Virus record (IMG/VR): IMGVR_UViG_3300025280_000102
Span: 1 to 32,404 of that record
Length of the DNA: 32,404 nt
From: a virus
Reading direction: 5' to 3' (one strand)
A program made the position numbers and the translations under genes. Under the pieces are notes generated by a model. That model saw only the letters and a program-made list of their open reading frames with translations, was not told the origin of the DNA and ran no database searches. Within the stretch, counting starts at the first letter, position 1; every line of letters begins with the position of its first letter. This document shows, piece after piece, positions 17,223 to 23,744 of the stretch.

Positions 17223-18064
17223 ATTACTTCATCAACTCGTGGCTCTTTTTCTATGTGAGTAAAGTACCTGTATCCTTTAGAATAATTAAAGGTACGCAAA
17301 CCTTCTCCTCCATTTGAGTCAGACCAGCAATTATACTTATGATGACACCATCTGCATTGAGAACACAACGACTTATTTCCGTTGTTCTCTACATCCTCAT
17401 CGTAGCATCGTTCGGGAGGTTGTTCTTTATTAGATAATACATCACGCAAATAGTCTATACGCGATGATGCATCAAGAACGTCCATATCCTCAATAGGCAA
17501 TAATGCCAGATCACCATACTGCTTGTCAATAGCTAAGAATGCGCCCCGCTCCATACCAAGAGCTTGTATGTATCCAGAGATTTGATACAGATAACCGAAT
17601 GGATCATCACTAAATAAGTCACCGCGACTAAACTTACGAAAACCAAAACTTGAAGAACTCTTTGCATCAGTAACAACATCATCAATGACAGCGTCAATAT
17701 GTCCTTTGATACCATTAAGTTCAACTTCACGCTGCATGTCACGTACATCATGATTAGCAACTTTACACAGAAACAATAAGAATGCCTCTAATATATGTCC
17801 GTAAAAGAACTTTATTCGCTCATTCGGTTTCAACTCACGCTCAACTGGTTCATAAAAATCATACCACATCTTACGTGGTTCTTTACCGATGTTAGACATT
17901 CTTATAGTAGGTTTACGGTTTTTAATTCTTTCTTCTTTACTGAAGAAGTTGACAGTTTCATCACGAATAAAATTAAGGAAGAACTCCATGTCTTCCTCAT
18001 GCACTTCCGTACCTTCATCTATGATTTCATATATATCTTTTACAAGAGTGTCTATGCTTTTCAT
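17219..18064 (-). CDS. Cas4/RecB-like PD-(D/E)XK exonuclease with C-terminal Cys cluster (281 aa)
   Basis: The nuclease core is visible at about residues 124-145: GHIDAVIDDVVTDAKSSSSF, with Asp in GHIDA and D-A-K in place of the usual D/E-x-K. The helix QISGYIQALG follows. The C-terminal half ends with RCYDED and CSQCRWCHHKYNCW, a Cys group like the 4Fe-4S cluster of Cas4 and AddB nucleases. In phages such proteins act as exonucleases in recombination or host-DNA turnover, a plausible replacement for T7 gp6. AAAGG nine bases before ATG gives the start. Confidence 0.85.
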   Translation of the reverse strand: MKSIDTLVKDIYEIIDEGTEVHEEDMEFFLNFIRDETVNFFSKEERIKNRKPTIRMSNIGKEPRKMWYDFYEPVERELKPNERIKFFYGHILEAFLLFLCKVANHDVRDMQREVELNGIKGHIDAVIDDVVTDAKSSSSFGFRKFSRGDLFSDDPFGYLYQISGYIQALGMERGAFLAIDKQYGDLALLPIEDMDVLDASSRIDYLRDVLSNKEQPPERCYDEDVENNGNKSLCSQCRWCHHKYNCWSDSNGGEGLRTFNYSKGYRYFTHIEKEPRVDEVI

Positions 18065-18092
18065 TACGGTGTACCTTTAAATTTTTTAAATA

Positions 18093-18117
18093 GGAAAGGC
18101 CCATCCCTCACCTTTCC
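18093..18117 (-). terminator. Possible intra-operon terminator hairpin
   Basis: GGAAAGG (18093-18099) pairs with CCTTTCC (18111-18117). Reading leftward, the hairpin is followed by TATTTAAAAAATTT. It lies in the 103-bp gap between the SSB and Cas4-like genes, the widest break in this half of the operon. A second weaker repeat GTTAG/CTAAC lies at its right. The U-tract is impure, so attenuation is more likely than full termination. Confidence 0.35.
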
Positions 18118-18167
18118 AAATGTTAGCCCCCGTTGTGACTAACCCCTACCATTAGTATAACTCTTTA

Positions 18168-18605
18168 CTAAACTTCTACGTCATCTTCGTCGTCGAATGG
18201 TACCTCCTCTTCTGCTTCTAACTCATCAACCACATACTCAACATGTTCAACAACCATCAACTGATTTAAGCCAAGACTTCTACCCGAATTACCTTCAAAC
18301 GTCCAATCATATGGCATAGCGGAAATTTTGACATTAGAACCGTTACCAATAAGAATCTTTGGATTCCACGGGCGTTTAGCGGCATCAAAAACCTTTGGTG
18401 GACGATTACCTTTAGCAGTAATATAAGTGCCTTTGTAATGCTCCTTTTTTGGATCATGAATTTTAACAGTTAAACCACTATCCTCTAGTTTTTTAACAGT
18501 ATCTTCGTCCAAATGACAAATATCAACCTGATATTTACCTTTATCTTGAGGCTTTAGAGAACCTTCAAACACTTTAGGCCAAAAAGCCTGACCACGTAAA
18601 ATCAT
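18168..18605 (-). CDS. Single-stranded DNA-binding protein, T7 gp2.5-like (145 aa)
   Basis: AAGGAG eight bases before the second ATG (18605) favours this start over the one at 18611. The protein has a beta-rich OB-fold-like body, with stretches RGQAFWPKVFEG, KYQVDICHLD, KGTYITAKGNRPPKVFDA and NGSNVKISAMPYDWTF. It ends in a very acidic tail of about 20 residues (VDELEAEEEVPFDDEDDVEV), the hallmark of SSBs that recruit polymerase and primase-helicase. It coats ssDNA at the fork. It is immediately downstream of the polymerase gene. Confidence 0.85.
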   Translation of the reverse strand: MILRGQAFWPKVFEGSLKPQDKGKYQVDICHLDEDTVKKLEDSGLTVKIHDPKKEHYKGTYITAKGNRPPKVFDAAKRPWNPKILIGNGSNVKISAMPYDWTFEGNSGRSLGLNQLMVVEHVEYVVDELEAEEEVPFDDEDDVEV

Positions 18606-18629
18606 AAGCATATCTCCTTTTCTGTTGTA

Positions 18630-20357
18630 TTAATGCTCTGCTTCATACCAAGTTTTACCGATACCGATATCACATGATAGTGGGCATCTAACTTCTAGAT
18701 ATTGCCCAGCTTGTTCGATACCAGTATGACAAACCTCCTTGAACCTGTCAACACTTTTTTCATGAACTTCATAAACATATTGATCATGAATGCTGCACAC
18801 CAGATGGGCGTCCAATTTCTCCTGACGTACCCTTCGATCTATCTCTATCGCCCACTGCTTGCATACTATCGCTCCCGCGCCCTGTAACAGCGTGTTCAAT
18901 CCAGCATGGGGTGAGCGAATATGTATACGTCTACCATCTATTCCGTTAAGATATCCTTTCTTTTTTGCTTCACTAATAATTTTTGATTGTAATAATTTTA
19001 ATTCTGGCATATTGGATAAAAATGTTTTCTTTAGTTGAGCACCAATATTAGGATTTCCTCCAACTATAGAACCTATCTTTTCCGCTCCTGCACCATACAA
19101 AAAAGCATATATAAATGTCTTGGCTTCTGATCTTGTTGACAATCCAGCAGCCTTCATATTTGCTGTATGCGGATCACCATTAACAACTTCGTTAGTAAAT
19201 TCATCGTTATTCATGTAGTGAGCCAACATTCTAAGTTCAAGACCTGATGCATCAGTGTCAACCAATACATAATCTTTTGGCGCTATGAAGCATTCTCTAG
19301 ATTCTTTGCCATACTGTTTGTATGATGAAACGATGTTAGCCATGTTTGGTTCAGAATGTGTCATACGTCCAGTTACAGCGCCCATCGTAAATACCTTACC
19401 GTGTACTCTGCCGTCATCAGTGGATGCGTCAATCCAACTATCAATATTCTTCCACCGTGTTTCAAGAGCCTTCCACAGTGCTAACTTCTTAACTGCATCA
19501 GGTGCAGTAGGTGGAAGCGTTTCAAGATTTTCTTCACATACTTTAGGTGATCCTTTAGGAGTAAATTTTATAGGCTCCCACCCGTACTCTTCCATTCTCT
19601 CTACTATTTGTTTAGGAGAGCCTAAGTTAAATTCCTCATACCTTATGGTAGTATGATTACCTCCTAAGTATCTTAAATTCTCAATATGATTTAAACCAAC
19701 TTTAGATATACTTCCATCCTTTTTACGTTTAACTACTATATCTTTAATTGGACGTACTTTAGGTTTAAAGAAACCTCTTATTTCTTTTTCTATTTTTTCA
19801 TTTTTATTCTTTATTTCACAAAGTAATTGTATAGCTTTTTTAGTATCTAAAAGAAACCCATAGTATTGTTGTTTGTTTATTACTTGTCTTATCTTATGTT
19901 CAAGACTTATACTTCTCTTTGAAAATCCGTGACTTTCATAGGTGAGAAGATACTTGTAAACTTTGTGAGTAATTTTTACATCATTAATGCAATACTTTAG
20001 CATGTCTTCAGAATACTCTGAAAAGTCTGAAAAATTTATTTTTTTACAACCTGCTAGTTGAGCTAGATTATCTAACGAATGACCACCCTTACGATTAGGA
20101 TTAAATAACTGTGACAGTATCAGCGTATCTACAATTTGTGATAGCTTGATATGTGTACCCCATAACCTATTTAAAACTGGAACGTCAAAAGACAGAAGAT
20201 TGTGTCCGATGAACGTATCGTAATCTCTAATATAATTGGTAAATCCCACAGGTTCTCTAAAACTACGTATTTCATTTGTTTTGGTGTCCCTTGTTACAAC
20301 AACCCATATTTTGTTAGCTTGTAACGAATCAGTTTCAATGTCAACTACGAGAGGCAT
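18630..20357 (-). CDS. Family A DNA polymerase with 3'-5' exonuclease (575 aa)
   Basis: The exonuclease domain starts at the N-terminus: Exo I VVDIETDSL (Asp6, Glu8), Exo II GHNLLSFDVPVL and Exo III YCINDVKITHKVY. The polymerase domain has motif A DTDASGLELRMLAHYM, motif B RSEAKTFIYAFLYGAG and motif C CSIHDQYVYEV. The residue equivalent to E. coli Pol I 762 is Tyr, as in T7 polymerase, a state reported for virulent phages. Motif C is HDQ, not the usual HDE; the metal-binding Asp is kept. There is no 5' nuclease domain. It replicates the phage genome. It overlaps the 60-aa gene upstream by 17 bases. Confidence 0.95.
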   Translation of the reverse strand: MPLVVDIETDSLQANKIWVVVTRDTKTNEIRSFREPVGFTNYIRDYDTFIGHNLLSFDVPVLNRLWGTHIKLSQIVDTLILSQLFNPNRKGGHSLDNLAQLAGCKKINFSDFSEYSEDMLKYCINDVKITHKVYKYLLTYESHGFSKRSISLEHKIRQVINKQQYYGFLLDTKKAIQLLCEIKNKNEKIEKEIRGFFKPKVRPIKDIVVKRKKDGSISKVGLNHIENLRYLGGNHTTIRYEEFNLGSPKQIVERMEEYGWEPIKFTPKGSPKVCEENLETLPPTAPDAVKKLALWKALETRWKNIDSWIDASTDDGRVHGKVFTMGAVTGRMTHSEPNMANIVSSYKQYGKESRECFIAPKDYVLVDTDASGLELRMLAHYMNNDEFTNEVVNGDPHTANMKAAGLSTRSEAKTFIYAFLYGAGAEKIGSIVGGNPNIGAQLKKTFLSNMPELKLLQSKIISEAKKKGYLNGIDGRRIHIRSPHAGLNTLLQGAGAIVCKQWAIEIDRRVRQEKLDAHLVCSIHDQYVYEVHEKSVDRFKEVCHTGIEQAGQYLEVRCPLSCDIGIGKTWYEAEH

Positions 20358-20523
20358 TTCTGTCTTCCACTATCTTATCCAAGATAACTGACGCTTCATT
20401 TTTGCTGTAACCAAACTCAACCAGTATAGCATGAGCAGACCCGAATGTCAACTCTTTTTCTCTAAACTCTTCGATAGTTTTTTCTATCTTGTCAATGTTA
20501 CTGGAAAGAGATTTGATATTCAT
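20341..20523 (-). CDS. Hypothetical small helical protein (60 aa)
   Basis: It overlaps the upstream gene by four bases and the Pol A start by 17 bases. It is a charged helix pair, the second half resembling a UBA- or HTH-sized helical bundle (FGSAHAILVEFGYSKNEA). The family is not recognised. Coupling to the polymerase suggests it is made in similar amounts. Confidence 0.65.
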   Translation of the reverse strand: MNIKSLSSNIDKIEKTIEEFREKELTFGSAHAILVEFGYSKNEASVILDKIVEDRNASRS

Positions 20524-20753
20524 TCGGGTTCTTGAATTTCTTTACTCTTTTTAATTAAGACGCGAGTTGTTTTATCTTTCTCTAGTAACTTCTTAGCCGC
20601 TCTATGATCAGCTAGTTCTTTAGAAAGTGTCTTTACGCGACTATTTAAATATTCTCTAATAACCGCTCTTTTAAGACGCTGTACAAGTGACGCATTCTCC
20701 TCTAGCCAGAGAAGTTCATTCTTTAATATTGTTATATGTACAAGACTACTCAT
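20520..20753 (-). CDS. Hypothetical coiled-coil protein (77 aa)
   Basis: The start overlaps the previous stop by eight bases, and the end overlaps the next start by four. It is mostly a long Leu/Lys/Glu helix suggestive of a coiled coil (ELLWLEENASLVQRLKRAV, then SRVKTLSKELADHRAAKKLL). The C-terminus is charged and unstructured-looking. There are no Cys residues, membrane segments or enzymatic motifs. The function is unknown. Confidence 0.65.
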   Translation of the reverse strand: MSSLVHITILKNELLWLEENASLVQRLKRAVIREYLNSRVKTLSKELADHRAAKKLLEKDKTTRVLIKKSKEIQEPE

Positions 20754-21048
20754 TCGCTCTCTCCTTATTAATTTTGTTAGTCTCTATAATCTTACGTGAC
20801 TGTTCCTTTGTTGGCTCATCACCATACATCCCCAGCCTGTCAGACACTATCTTGGAAAGAAGCCCAGACAATGCACAGTCAAGTGCGCTGTCCATAGTAC
20901 CATGAGCAGCTTCTTCTCCTTTGTATATGTAATTACCAGTTGCTGGATCATAATTACAGTTAGCTATGATTAAAGCGTTAGCCCCTACTCCCCCTGCTAC
21001 TAAAATAGCAACAACAGAAGAGAATATTATAATATATTTTTTATTCAT
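20746..21048 (-). CDS. Membrane-anchored or exported small protein (100 aa)
   Basis: GAGGAG seven bases before ATG at 21048 decides the start over GTG two codons earlier. Residues 1-30 are a signal-anchor: MNKKYIIIFSSVVAILVAGG and on to ANALIIAN, with Cys31 after it. The remaining 70 residues are polar and would lie outside the inner membrane: a YDPATGNYIYKGEEA segment, a small-residue helix with a second Cys, then a charged tail. Two Cys residues could form a disulfide in the periplasm. A superinfection or envelope role is possible but not shown. Confidence 0.65.
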   Translation of the reverse strand: MNKKYIIIFSSVVAILVAGGVGANALIIANCNYDPATGNYIYKGEEAAHGTMDSALDCALSGLLSKIVSDRLGMYGDEPTKEQSRKIIETNKINKERANE

Positions 21049-21208
21049 CTGCACACTCCTCTAAAAAGTTACACACATCGTTTTCGTTAAATCCCATGTG
21101 CAACATATTACGTATAAACATTTCTGGTGTATCTTTTCCATATAAAAACATTTGGATGAAGCGTTCTACCTTCTTTTCCCAAAAGTATCTTTGTGAGATT
21201 ATATTTAT
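21041..21208 (-). CDS. Small protein with apparent AUA start (55 aa)
   Basis: Coding is convincing: the frame is open, aromatic and charged residues look natural (SQRYFWEKKVERFIQMFLYG, then DTPEMFIRNMLHMGFNENDV), and the stop overlaps the next start by eight bases. The ribosome site AAGGAG lies seven bases before ATA at 21208. No ATG, GTG or TTG stands in frame near it; the first in-frame ATG, nineteen codons later, has no ribosome site and would remove a third of the protein. I therefore assign ATA. The function is unknown; the helix-rich C-terminus has a UBA-like look. Confidence 0.6.
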   Translation of the reverse strand: MNIISQRYFWEKKVERFIQMFLYGKDTPEMFIRNMLHMGFNENDVCNFLEECADE

Positions 21209-21221
21209 TTTGTTACTCCTT

Positions 21222-21302
21222 CTACAATAGAGAATATACCAAAAGCATACTAAGTGTAGTTCCCCATAGAAATCCTAATAAGAAATCATGCCAGTCAATC
21301 AT
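21222..21302 (-). CDS. 26-aa single-pass membrane micropeptide
   Basis: ATG is two bases past the DUF59 stop, with GGGATGG four bases upstream. The product is MIDWHDFLLGFLWGTTLSML followed by LVYSLL, a polar N-terminal cap and one transmembrane helix. It has the same length as the micropeptide at 13002-13082. The ribosome site of the AUA-start gene begins within its stop region, so it is embedded in the operon. Confidence 0.5.
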   Translation of the reverse strand: MIDWHDFLLGFLWGTTLSMLLVYSLL

Positions 21303-21303
21303 T

Positions 21304-21672
21304 TTACCATCCCATAATTAATCGTGTTTCTTCTGGAACCTTTTCCATACTAAACGGTGGATCAAATGTTGTGATTATATCAATAGAATCAACATTCTCC
21401 ACCTCACACGCTTTATGTATAGCATGAATAATTTCATCCGCAAATGGACACCAAGCACTTGTTAGTGTATGCGTAAGTTTAACTGATCCTTCTTTTTCAT
21501 CAATATCAATATTATAAATAAGACCTAATTCATAAATGCTAACACTAGTAATTTCAGGATCATATACATTTTTTAAGTTATTTATAATTAGTTGCTTATC
21601 AATAGGTAGTATTTTATCCTTTTCTCTTTCTACTTTTTCTCTTAGCAGTTTTAGTTTCTCATAAGGTGTCAT
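21304..21672 (-). CDS. MIP18/DUF59 family iron-sulfur assembly protein, SufT/PaaD-like (122 aa)
   Basis: After a charged 30-residue N-terminal helix the DUF59 domain is complete: VYDPEITSVSIYELGLIYNI at about 36-55, then VKLTHTLTSAWCPFADEI with the conserved Cys, then IDIITTFDPPFSMEKVPEET and a Gly-Trp end. Cellular relatives help mature Fe-S proteins or, as PaaD, load a ring-hydroxylating oxygenase. In this phage a possible client is the Cys-cluster Cas4-like nuclease. The start overlaps the preceding gene as ATGA. Confidence 0.9.
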   Translation of the reverse strand: MTPYEKLKLLREKVEREKDKILPIDKQLIINNLKNVYDPEITSVSIYELGLIYNIDIDEKEGSVKLTHTLTSAWCPFADEIIHAIHKACEVENVDSIDIITTFDPPFSMEKVPEETRLIMGW

Positions 21673-21815
21673 ATCTTTTTACTCTTACTAGATAGATACC
21701 TTTGTCGATCACGTTCGTGCTTAACGGCTCTGTTTTTACCAGATAAGTACTTCGGTTCATTATTCTTGTTAAGCCATTCTTTAAATTTGTGTATCATTCT
21801 TTTTAAAAGAGTCAT
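21669..21815 (-). CDS. Small basic protein (48 aa)
   Basis: AGGAG eight bases upstream and ATGA overlaps with both neighbours support this gene. It is Lys/Arg-rich throughout (FKEWLNKNNEPKYLSGKNRA, then HERDRQRYLSSKSKK) with a short hydrophobic start. It may bind nucleic acid or a membrane surface; nothing further can be said. Confidence 0.6.
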   Translation of the reverse strand: MTLLKRMIHKFKEWLNKNNEPKYLSGKNRAVKHERDRQRYLSSKSKKI

Positions 21816-21949
21816 TCAAGTTTCTCCTTCTTTACCCATGTACAACAATCAAAACTAAATAAAGGTTCTGTTGTATAAGGTCTCCAGTTAATTAATATAG
21901 AATACAATAAAAGAATACAAACAAAAGATATGAGTGTCGCTTTTAGAAT
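21812..21949 (-). CDS. Small membrane protein with apparent AUU start (45 aa)
   Basis: The frame opens after TAG and overlaps the next ATG as ATGA. No ATG, GTG or TTG occurs before the hydrophobic stretch. GGAGG lies six bases before ATT at 21949, inside the Gly codons that end the zinc-ribbon gene. The product has one transmembrane helix (LKATLISFVCILLLYSILIN) and a polar tail with a Cys pair (FSFDCCTWVKKEKLE). A competing GTG-started 22-codon frame overlaps but lacks the downstream coupling. Confidence 0.45.
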   Translation of the reverse strand: MLKATLISFVCILLLYSILINWRPYTTEPLFSFDCCTWVKKEKLE

Positions 21950-22122
21950 ACTCCACCTCCTCCACTATCGATTATAGATTCAGCATAACACCACGGGCAC
22001 ATCTTATATTCATCGTGGTCTTTTTTTGTTATAGGACACCCACAAACAGTACATTCCTTTTGAGCATCCTTAATCTTCTGTAATTTTTTGTAGCTATTTT
22101 TCCAATCTTCTTCTGCGCTCAT
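21943..22122 (-). CDS. Zinc-ribbon protein (59 aa)
   Basis: The second start, ATG at 22122, has GGGAT nine bases upstream; a TTG at 22137 would add five residues. A Lys-rich helix leads into two Cys pairs: CTVCGCPITKKDHDEYKMCP and WC, that is CxxC plus CxxC, a small zinc ribbon. It ends in SGGGGVF, whose codons hold the ribosome site for the next gene. Small zinc ribbons in phages often bind host enzymes or nucleic acid; the target is unknown. Confidence 0.7.
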   Translation of the reverse strand: MSAEEDWKNSYKKLQKIKDAQKECTVCGCPITKKDHDEYKMCPWCYAESIIDSGGGGVF

Positions 22123-22127
22123 GGCAT

Positions 22128-22325
22128 TTAATCCCAAACATTGTATCCGTTTTTAGGAACTCCCAAACGCTTTTTAGCATACTCCCTTACAAAGTTTTTA
22201 TCAACTATCTCCATATTATCCTGTACGTACTCAAGTACAGCATCTTCGCTGTTTGCTCTTCCAGAAGAAATGGCATCATCAACCTGTTCTTCCATGTCCA
22301 TCATCCAAGATTTAACCTTGCCCAT
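22128..22325 (-). CDS. Hypothetical small acidic protein (65 aa)
   Basis: I start at ATG 22325, which overlaps the end of the upstream gene by 14 bases. A much longer upstream extension of this frame is only the shadow of that gene. The protein is helical and acidic in the middle (MEEQVDDAISSGRANSEDAV, then EYVQDNMEIVDKNFVREY) with a basic end near KKRLGVPK. The family is not recognised. Confidence 0.65.
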   Translation of the reverse strand: MGKVKSWMMDMEEQVDDAISSGRANSEDAVLEYVQDNMEIVDKNFVREYAKKRLGVPKNGYNVWD

Positions 22326-22590
22326 TTTTCTTATCCAACTCCCATCTACTATAGCCCGTGTTAACAGATTTAATAAGATTATCAATTGACTTTTGTGATA
22401 AACTATGCATCTCATTGATAATATCATGAAGCTGATGTATTTTAGTATGTGCTTCATTAAGTTGCGTTTGTAGTTCCTTAACATTCATTTTAAGGATGTC
22501 CTCTTCCGTTAAGGGTTTTAAGGTATCTGACATTTCTGTTAGTATCTCCTCCGTTGTTCTAACACCAAGTTCGTCATACCAGCTAGACAT
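22312..22590 (-). CDS. Coiled-coil protein (92 aa)
   Basis: It overlaps the upstream gene by eight bases and the downstream one by 14. Residues 1-30 are acidic with Thr/Glu. Residues 33-75 form a clear coiled coil (VKELQTQLNEAHTKIHQLHD followed by a further Ile/Met/Leu-spaced helix). The C-terminus is basic and Gly-ended. It may be an oligomeric adaptor; no enzyme motif is present. Confidence 0.65.
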   Translation of the reverse strand: MSSWYDELGVRTTEEILTEMSDTLKPLTEEDILKMNVKELQTQLNEAHTKIHQLHDIINEMHSLSQKSIDNLIKSVNTGYSRWELDKKNGQG

Positions 22591-22825
22591 TTTTGTTACC
22601 TTTCACTTCAGTTATTACCCAGAAATAAGGGTTACAATATTCTTTTCGTCTTATTCTTTTGTAACCATCAACCAACTCTGGCATAAACCGTTTTTCCCAT
22701 ACAACAGTTTTACCATCGTAAGGACGCACAACTTCTTCCTGTTCAACTACAGTCGGAGTATTGAAGTACGCTTTTTTCTTTTTGTTAACCATTAACTTAT
22801 TACTTCTTTCTTTTTTGTTAACCAT
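22583..22825 (-). CDS. Hypothetical basic protein with duplicated start region (80 aa)
   Basis: Two in-frame ATGs, at 22825 and 22792, stand in near-identical surroundings because about 33 bases are tandemly duplicated; both begin Met-Val-Asn-Lys-Lys. Neither has a strong ribosome site. The rest is basic and aromatic (VVRPYDGKTVVWEKRFMPEL, then YKRIRRKEYCNPYFWVITEV), probably a small beta-rich fold. It overlaps the coiled-coil gene by eight bases. The function is unknown. Confidence 0.6.
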   Translation of the reverse strand: MVNKKERSNKLMVNKKKKAYFNTPTVVEQEEVVRPYDGKTVVWEKRFMPELVDGYKRIRRKEYCNPYFWVITEVKGNKNV

Positions 22826-22833
22826 TAACTTAA

Positions 22834-23091
22834 CTAATCACAGGATGTCCATCGTTCAGCATACATATTATGTATTACATCATCCTTATTAAATTCGTGA
22901 GTTCCCCACCCCTGTTCCACACCATCATAATCATATGGAATGGGATCAGAACATTTTGCACAATATCCTAGTTCATACCTGTTAAGGAAATCTTCTTTCC
23001 ATTCATTTAGTTCGTTTACGTCATTCCCGTATAACGTGTATTTTAAAATAGCACCAACACCATTAGAATGTTTTCTGTAAAGTATAGTCAC
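22834..23091 (-). CDS. Hypothetical protein with one CxxC pair (85 aa)
   Basis: GTG at 23091 has GGGAG six bases upstream. The N-terminal half is a beta/alpha mix (MTILYRKHSNGVGAILKYTL). The middle has YCAKCSDPIPYDYDG, a single Cys pair, and the end has a further Cys. It may bind zinc through a partial ribbon. It has an 88-bp upstream gap holding a tRNA-like sequence. The function is unknown. Confidence 0.6.
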   Translation of the reverse strand: MTILYRKHSNGVGAILKYTLYGNDVNELNEWKEDFLNRYELGYCAKCSDPIPYDYDGVEQGWGTHEFNKDDVIHNMYAERWTSCD

Positions 23092-23113
23092 TTAATTCTC
23101 CCAAATTATTAAA

Positions 23114-23198
23114 GTGAAGGGGGAGAGGAATCGAACCTCTCACTACAGCAATCGACTTGCTGCTACCGCTTAGTCGATTTAGCCGATCAAGGCTTCAC
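23114..23198 (-). tRNA. tRNA-like element, probably degenerate
   Basis: Read leftward from 23198, GTGAAG pairs with CTTCAC at the far end. A perfect T-arm AGAGG-TTCGATT-CCTCT and an anticodon-like arm CAGCA-AGTCGAT-TGCTG are present. The faults are serious: no U at position 33, three extra bases between T-arm and acceptor stem, and a D-region about ten bases too long that looks internally duplicated (GATCGGCTAA, then AATCGACTAA). There is no encoded CCA. If functional the loop would give anticodon TCG, but a decayed tRNA or tRNA-derived integration remnant fits better. Confidence 0.35.
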
Positions 23199-23349
23199 GG
23201 TATAAATTCACCAGACCCCTTCTTTTAACCATAGAAGATAAATAGCAACACGTTACATACCTGACTGGCAAGTTATCGTCCAGCTCCTCAGTATGACGCT
23301 TAAATGTCCTATCATTCTTAGTCACTACGGTTAAACTAATTTTCTTCAT
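23179..23349 (-). CDS. Hypothetical small basic protein (56 aa)
   Basis: ATG at 23349 overlaps the stop of the preceding gene by 14 bases; the upstream extension of this frame only shadows that gene. The protein is basic with two central Cys (MKKISLTVVTKNDRTFKRHT, then VRYVTCCYLSSMVKRRGLV). The ribosome site is weak, and the 3' end runs 20 bases into the tRNA-like element, so this is one of the less certain genes. Confidence 0.4.
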   Translation of the reverse strand: MKKISLTVVTKNDRTFKRHTEELDDNLPVRYVTCCYLSSMVKRRGLVNLYREALIG

Positions 23350-23539
23350 CAACAAATTCAACACGCATAGATTCATTTTTTTTACCAAAAACAGTAATTA
23401 CAAGAGTACTGTTGTCTTTGTGAAACCGTATTTTACGATAAACAACACCAATAGGATCATCCAAATATTGAGGATTACCTACAGTAACTTTATCTAAGCC
23501 GTGCATATTAATGGTCATATTTGTATGGCTAAACGTCAT
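23336..23539 (-). CDS. Hypothetical beta-rich protein (67 aa)
   Basis: I choose ATG 23539, which overlaps the preceding stop by 11 bases and has GGAG six bases upstream, rather than start codons further upstream that lie inside that gene. The sequence alternates hydrophobic and polar residues (GVVYRKIRFHKDNSTLVITV), which suggests a small beta sheet, and ends acidic. No known family. Confidence 0.6.
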   Translation of the reverse strand: MTFSHTNMTINMHGLDKVTVGNPQYLDDPIGVVYRKIRFHKDNSTLVITVFGKKNESMRVEFVDEEN

Positions 23540-23708
23540 CTTTTTCTCCGGTATCTTTGTCCTTAAAATACTCATCCAACTCATCTTTGATGTCGAATTG
23601 ATCATCATCATAAGGTGACTTGTGGCGCTTTATTCGCTGTCGATATTTCGTTGTCGCTAAGTCTTTGGCAATGGGGTTGTACTTCCACTGCTTTTTGTTG
23701 TTAGTCAC
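23529..23708 (-). CDS. First gene of the leftward operon, hypothetical (59 aa)
   Basis: GTG at 23708 has GGAG six bases upstream and is preferred to TTG at 23720. Residues 1-30 are basic (TNNKKQWKYNPIAKDLATTK), and the rest is acidic and Asp-rich. It is the first gene after the consensus promoter at 23745-23773, with a leader of some 25-30 bases, so it should be expressed very early. The charge-split form is common among early phage proteins that target host factors; that is only a suggestion. Confidence 0.6.
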   Translation of the reverse strand: MTNNKKQWKYNPIAKDLATTKYRQRIKRHKSPYDDDQFDIKDELDEYFKDKDTGEKDDV

Positions 23709-23744
23709 TTTCGTCTCCAAGTATGGGTACTATCCATATGGGGG

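Noticed and set aside
23114-23198. attP site of a temperate phage
   Set aside because: A T-arm-like sequence could be an attachment core, but no integrase, excisionase or repressor gene is visible in the window, so I keep it as tRNA-like.
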